DNA of 64,000 nt from Microbacterium sp. Nx66 (GTDB taxonomy: Bacteria > Actinomycetota > Actinomycetes > Actinomycetales > Microbacteriaceae): contig NZ_LR880474.1 in the NCBI RefSeq assembly GCF_904066215.1, positions 310,001-374,000 on the forward strand. Direction: 5' to 3'. The notes under the pieces were generated by a model that was not told where the DNA came from, did not search any database, and was given only the letters and a program-made list of their open reading frames with translations. Positions 60,943 to 64,000 of this stretch are shown piece after piece. The stretch's first letter is position 1; every line of letters starts with the position of its first letter. The translations under genes and the position numbers were made by a program.

Positions 60943-62288
60943 CCCCGCGCATCGCCATCGTCGGCGCGGGCCCCGCGGGCATCTACGCCGCCGACCTCAT
61001 CCGGGCGCAGGTGCCGGAGGCGGCCATCGACCTGTACGAGAAGCTTCCCGCCCCGTACGGGCTCGTCCGCTACGGCGTCGCCCCCGACCATCCGCGCATC
61101 CGCAAGATCATCGATGCGCTGCACGACGTGCTCCTCCAGCCCGGCATCCGGCTGCGCGGCAACGTCGAGGTCGGCGTCGATGTGACGGTCGACGAGCTCC
61201 GCCGGGCGTACGACGGCGTCGTCATCGCGACCGGAGCCGACCGTGACGTGACGTTCGACGTGCCGGGAGCCGACCTTCCCGGATCGTACGGAGCCGCGGA
61301 GTTCGTGGCCTGGTACGACGCGCACCCCGACGTCGCCCAGGGCTGGGGTCTGGAGGCGGAGTCCGTGGCCGTGCTCGGCGCAGGCAACGTCGCGCTCGAC
61401 GTCACACGCATCCTCGCGAAGCACGCCGCCGCGCTGCAGTCGACCGACACCCCCGACCACATCCTCGACGCGCTCGCCGCGAGTCGGATCCGCGACGTGC
61501 ACCTCTTCGCCCGCCGTGGCCCGGCCGATGTGCGCTTCTCGGCCCTGGAGCTGCGCGAGCTGGGCGAGCAGCACGACGTGGAGGTGATCGTCGATCCCGC
61601 CGATCTCGAGCTCGACGACCACGCCGCCCGCATGCTGGAGCAGTTCTCCCAGCGCCGCATCATCGTGCGCACCCTCACGGACTGGGCGGAGCGTCCGTCC
61701 GCCGGGGCCTCCCGGCGCATCCACCTGCACTTCCGGCATCGACCCGTCCGCGTCCTCGGTGCGGACCGCGTGGAGGGCATCGAGTTCGAGCGCACCGCGT
61801 CCGATCCGCTCGGCCGCATGGTCGGCACCGGCGAGCTCGTGCGCTACGAGGTCGGCGCCGTCTACCGGGCGATCGGCTACCTCTCCTCGCCCGTGCCCGG
61901 TGTGCCGTTCGACGCGGCACGGGGCATCGTGCCGAACGCGGAGGGGCGGGTGCTCGATGCCGACGGCACGCCCGTCCCCGGCCTCTACGCCACCGGCTGG
62001 ATCAAGCGCGGGCCGATCGGACTCATCGGCTCGACCAAGTCCGACGCCGCACAGACCGTGCAGCATCTCGTCGAGGACCTCGCTGCCACTCCGTCCGCCC
62101 GCATCGACCGGGACCCGCCCCTGGACCTCCCCGGCGTGGTGGACTGGGAGGGTTGGTTGCGCATCGACGAGGCCGAGCGCCGCGCCGGAGCCGTCCGCGG
62201 CCGGGAGCGCACGAAGCTCGTCGACCGCGCAGCCATGCGCGCCCACGCGACCCCCACCCCCATCCCTCTCGAGGAGAGCACCCGATGA
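60939..62288 (+). CDS. fprA: Ferredoxin-NADP reductase FprA
   Basis: A 449-residue adrenodoxin-reductase-type flavoprotein moving electrons between NADPH and ferredoxin. FAD motif [10 protein letters not shown] lies at 10-19, [18 protein letters not shown] follows, NADP motif [13 protein letters not shown] is near 150, and [18 protein letters not shown] closes the FAD site. Start and stop are coupled to fdxA (GTGA) and to the flavin reductase (ATGA). Confidence 0.94.
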   Translation: MTPRIAIVGAGPAGIYAADLIRAQVPEAAIDLYEKLPAPYGLVRYGVAPDHPRIRKIIDALHDVLLQPGIRLRGNVEVGVDVTVDELRRAYDGVVIATGADRDVTFDVPGADLPGSYGAAEFVAWYDAHPDVAQGWGLEAESVAVLGAGNVALDVTRILAKHAAALQSTDTPDHILDALAASRIRDVHLFARRGPADVRFSALELRELGEQHDVEVIVDPADLELDDHAARMLEQFSQRRIIVRTLTDWAERPSAGASRRIHLHFRHRPVRVLGADRVEGIEFERTASDPLGRMVGTGELVRYEVGAVYRAIGYLSSPVPGVPFDAARGIVPNAEGRVLDADGTPVPGLYATGWIKRGPIGLIGSTKSDAAQTVQHLVEDLAATPSARIDRDPPLDLPGVVDWEGWLRIDEAERRAGAVRGRERTKLVDRAAMRAHATPTPIPLEESTR

Positions 62289-62821
62289 CCCGCGACCCGC
62301 ACACCACCCCGCACCCCGCCGCTCCGGTGCCCACGCCGGTCGGAGAGGGGCTCAAGGCGGCGTTCCGCACCCACCCCGCCGGTGTCGCCATCATCACGGC
62401 GCAGGGTCCGGACGGCCCCGTGGGCCTCACCGCGTCGAGCGTGTCGTCGGTCGCCGTCGATCCGGCGGCCATCGTGTTCTCGGTGACCAGGGCGACCGGA
62501 AGCGCCGGGGCCATCCTCGGCGCGGAGACCTTCGTCGTGCATCTCATCGACGACGAGCACTCCGCGCTCGCCCAGAGCTTCGCGGTGAGCGGTTCCGAGC
62601 GCTTCACGCCCGAGCAGGGCTGGACGACGCTGCCGACCGGGGAGCCGCACCTGGCGGAGGCCAGGGTCGCGTTGCGCTGCCGAGCGATCCAGACCGTGCC
62701 CGTCGGCTCGTCGACCGTGGTGATCGCCGAGGTGCTCGAGGTGCTCGCGGGCCGCCCCGCCCGCCCGCTCGTCTACATCGACCGCCGATTCCACGCCCTG
62801 TCCCACGACACCGCCCTCTGA
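62285..62821 (+). CDS. Flavin reductase family protein
   Basis: A 178-residue FMN-binding split-barrel protein: [35 protein letters not shown], then [18 protein letters not shown]. It should reduce free flavin with NAD(P)H or supply reduced flavin to an oxygenase. No oxygenase gene is adjacent, so redox stress or flavin maintenance is a possible role. The ATG overlaps the fprA stop by 4 bp. Confidence 0.85.
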   Translation: MTRDPHTTPHPAAPVPTPVGEGLKAAFRTHPAGVAIITAQGPDGPVGLTASSVSSVAVDPAAIVFSVTRATGSAGAILGAETFVVHLIDDEHSALAQSFAVSGSERFTPEQGWTTLPTGEPHLAEARVALRCRAIQTVPVGSSTVVIAEVLEVLAGRPARPLVYIDRRFHALSHDTAL

Positions 62822-62843
62822 CCCCGTCACGAAAGGAACAACC

Positions 62844-63470
62844 ATGTCCACTCCGTACACGCTCCCCGAGCTGCCCTACGACTACTCCGCGCTGGAGCCG
62901 CACATTTCCGGCAAGATCATGGAGCTGCACCACTCCAAGCACCACCAGGCCTACGTGACCGGCGCGAACACGGCGCTGGAGCAGCTCGCGGCGGCCCGGG
63001 ACAGCGGCGACCTCGGAGCGGTGAACAAGCTCGAGAAGGACCTCGCGTTCAACCTCGGCGGCCACATCAACCACTCCGTGTTCTGGCAGAACCTCTCGCC
63101 CGAGGGCGGCGGGGCTCCGGAGGGCGAGCTCTCGGCGGCGCTCGCGGATTCGTTCGGGTCGATCGACGGTTTCCGCGCGCACTTCACCGCGACGGCCCTC
63201 GGCGTGCAGGGGTCCGGCTGGGCCGTGCTCGCCTGGGACTCGGTGGGCGCTCGCCCGGTGATCTTCCAGCTCTTCGACCAGCAGGGCAACGCGCCGCTCG
63301 GCGTCATCCCGCTGCTGCAGCTCGACGTGTGGGAGCACGCCTACTACCTCGACTACCTCAACGTGCGGGCGGACTACGTCAAGGCGTTCTGGAACCTCGT
63401 GAACTGGCCCGACGTGCAGCGCCGCTTCGAGACGGCGCGCACCGCGACCGCGGGTCTCCTCGTCCCCTGA
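62844..63470 (+). CDS. sodA: Manganese/iron superoxide dismutase
   Basis: A 208-residue SOD converting superoxide to peroxide and oxygen. Metal ligands are in [13 protein letters not shown] (H29), [10 protein letters not shown] and [12 protein letters not shown] (Asp and His). AAAGGA precedes the ATG. It is 22 bp after the flavin reductase and so probably part of the SoxR-controlled operon, though it may have its own promoter. Metal preference (Mn, Fe or both) is not decided by eye. Confidence 0.95.
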   Translation: MSTPYTLPELPYDYSALEPHISGKIMELHHSKHHQAYVTGANTALEQLAAARDSGDLGAVNKLEKDLAFNLGGHINHSVFWQNLSPEGGGAPEGELSAALADSFGSIDGFRAHFTATALGVQGSGWAVLAWDSVGARPVIFQLFDQQGNAPLGVIPLLQLDVWEHAYYLDYLNVRADYVKAFWNLVNWPDVQRRFETARTATAGLLVP

Positions 63471-63481
63471 CCCCCTCTTCG

Positions 63482-63561
63482 CCGACCCGGCCCCTTGCGT
63501 GCGCCCCGGCCCGTTGCGATCGTCCGCAACGGGCCGGGGTGGCCGCAAGGGGCCGGGTCGC
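63482..63561. repeat. 80-bp palindromic intergenic repeat, copy 2
   Basis: It begins CCGACCC and carries CCCGGCCCGTTGCGA and GGGCCGGG at the same offsets as the copy at 15462-15541. Central arms CCCGGCCCGTTGCG/CGCAACGGGCCGGG pair perfectly, and outer arms CCCTTGCG/CGCAAGGG extend the stem. It lies between convergent sodA and the CsoR-family gene. Confidence 0.85.
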
Positions 63562-63563
63562 GT

Positions 63564-63830
63564 TCAGGCGAGGGTGAGGAAGAGCTTCTCCAGGTCGGGG
63601 AGCGGGACGGCGTCGTCCTGCGCGGGGTCCTCGAGGCAGGTCTTCATGGCGGAGGCGATGATCTGGAACCCCGCCTTGTCCAGGGCGGAGGTCACGGCGG
63701 CGAGCTGCGTGACGACGGCCCGGCAGTCACCGCCGCTCTCGACCGCGGCGATCACGGCGCCGAGCTGTCCCTGTGCGCGCTTGAGGCGGTTGGCGATCTT
63801 GCGCTGCGTGTCGATGTCGACGGTGGTCAT
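63564..63830 (-). CDS. CsoR-family repressor lacking the copper-site histidine
   Basis: An 88-residue DUF156 repressor, RLKRAQGQLGAVIAAVESGGDC then LDKAGFQIIASAMKTCLED. M. tuberculosis CsoR binds Cu(I) through C36, H61 and C65; here C36 and C65 fall at the same residue numbers, but position 61 is alanine. Loss of that histidine is a feature of persulfide-sensing CstR-type members. It is divergent from a small Cys-rich gene, with two palindromes in the gap that resemble CsoR/CstR operators. Start ATG at 63830 is supported by similarity to family N-termini. Confidence 0.85.
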   Translation of the reverse strand: MTTVDIDTQRKIANRLKRAQGQLGAVIAAVESGGDCRAVVTQLAAVTSALDKAGFQIIASAMKTCLEDPAQDDAVPLPDLEKLFLTLA

Positions 63831-63860
63831 GGTCTCTCCCTGAAGGCCGGCTGTGCGCTC

Positions 63861-63905
63861 CACTATACCCCCGGGGGTATAGTGTCTGCATACCCACCGG
63901 GGTAT
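63861..63905. promoter_or_regulatory. CsoR/CstR-type operators
   Basis: A perfect 24-bp palindrome (63861-63884) has CACTATACCCCC as left half and its exact complement as right half. A second, weaker site, ATACCCACCGGGGTAT, lies at 63890-63905. G/C-tract palindromes of this kind are the known CsoR-family operator type. They cover the promoters of both divergent genes. Confidence 0.85.
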
Positions 63906-63923
63906 CGAGTGAGGAGAGAACAG

Positions 63924-64000
63924 ATGTGTCGAGCAGTCCGTTGCCGTACCTGCGGGAAGACCACCTGGGCGGGGTGTGGTCAGCACGTCGACGCCGTCCG
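63924..64000 (+). CDS. Small cysteine-rich protein, 5' part only
   Basis: The first 25 codons before the window edge read MCRAVRCRTCGKTTWAGCGQ then HVDAV. Cysteines at C2, C7, C10 and C18, plus a histidine, suggest zinc or metal binding. GAGGAG lies before the ATG. It is the divergent partner of the CsoR-family repressor and so the likely target of its operators. The rest of the gene, and any following sulfur or metal genes, lie outside the window. Function is unknown. Confidence 0.6.
   Translation, partial: MCRAVRCRTCGKTTWAGCGQHVDAV

Overview
The window is a piece of a high-G+C (about 70% by eye) actinobacterial chromosome with dense gene packing, many GTG starts, frequent 4-bp ATGA/GTGA stop-start overlaps and several apparently leaderless promoters. 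The gene set (protealysin-emfourin pair, DUF3516 helicase, kdp operon plus KimA-like permease, FdxA-FprA, siderophore importers) and the dispersed CTTCGACAGGCTCAG repeats point to Microbacteriaceae, most likely Microbacterium or a close relative; this is an inference from gene content, not a computed placement. No rRNA, tRNA, integrase, transposase, phage gene or CRISPR array was seen, and no gene-free stretch exceeds 300 bp.

Layout. 1-4.7 kb: end of a DoxX-like gene, an RNase HI with an unusual C-terminal domain, a protealysin-type protease with its emfourin inhibitor, and a zinc-motif SDR protein. 4.7-9.4 kb: a two-component system divergent from a vanY-alr-ddl operon that makes and trims D-Ala-D-Ala precursors. 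9.4-18.4 kb: VOC protein, Ski2-like helicase, a three-gene roadblock/GTPase (conservon-like) operon, DeoD, an AlkD-like protein, a FUSC exporter and membrane proteins. 18.4-22 kb: a large LuxR-type ATPase regulator and a cold-shock protein with a clear terminator. 22-31 kb: an iron-siderophore import region behind a DtxR-type box, with two substrate-binding proteins, two ATPases, a heterodimeric and a fused permease, and a siderophore-interacting reductase. 31-33.5 kb: a hydrolase with its divergent TetR regulator, then a TspO-like protein. 33.5-41.4 kb: a complete kdpFABCDE operon led by an extra micro-ORF. 41.5-45.8 kb: an ArsB-like carrier, PaiB-like and EamA genes and a MocR regulator. 45.8-50.3 kb: a KimA-like potassium permease, a VanZ-RDD protein, a YefM/RelE-type toxin-antitoxin pair and a small alarmone synthetase. 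50.3-60.5 kb: an M20 amidohydrolase, then a TetR-controlled Opp-type importer joined to a GH3 glycosidase. 60.5-64 kb: a SoxR-type promoter driving fdxA-fprA-flavin reductase-sodA, then a CsoR-family repressor that lacks the copper-site histidine and its divergent target.

The least expected signals lie between and inside genes. Five intergenic palindromes share identical 10-bp ends and are all exactly 59 bp long although their interiors differ. Two more intergenic repeat pairs are also fixed in length (53 and 80 bp). The CTTCGACAGGCTCAG repeat is inserted in frame in at least three coding regions, mostly read as Pro-Ser-Thr-Gly-Ser-Gly-Thr-Gln, and forms an array inside the sugar-import operon. 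An 11-bp-periodic direct repeat upstream of both kdp and the KimA-like gene could be a shared KdpE site linking the two potassium uptake systems.
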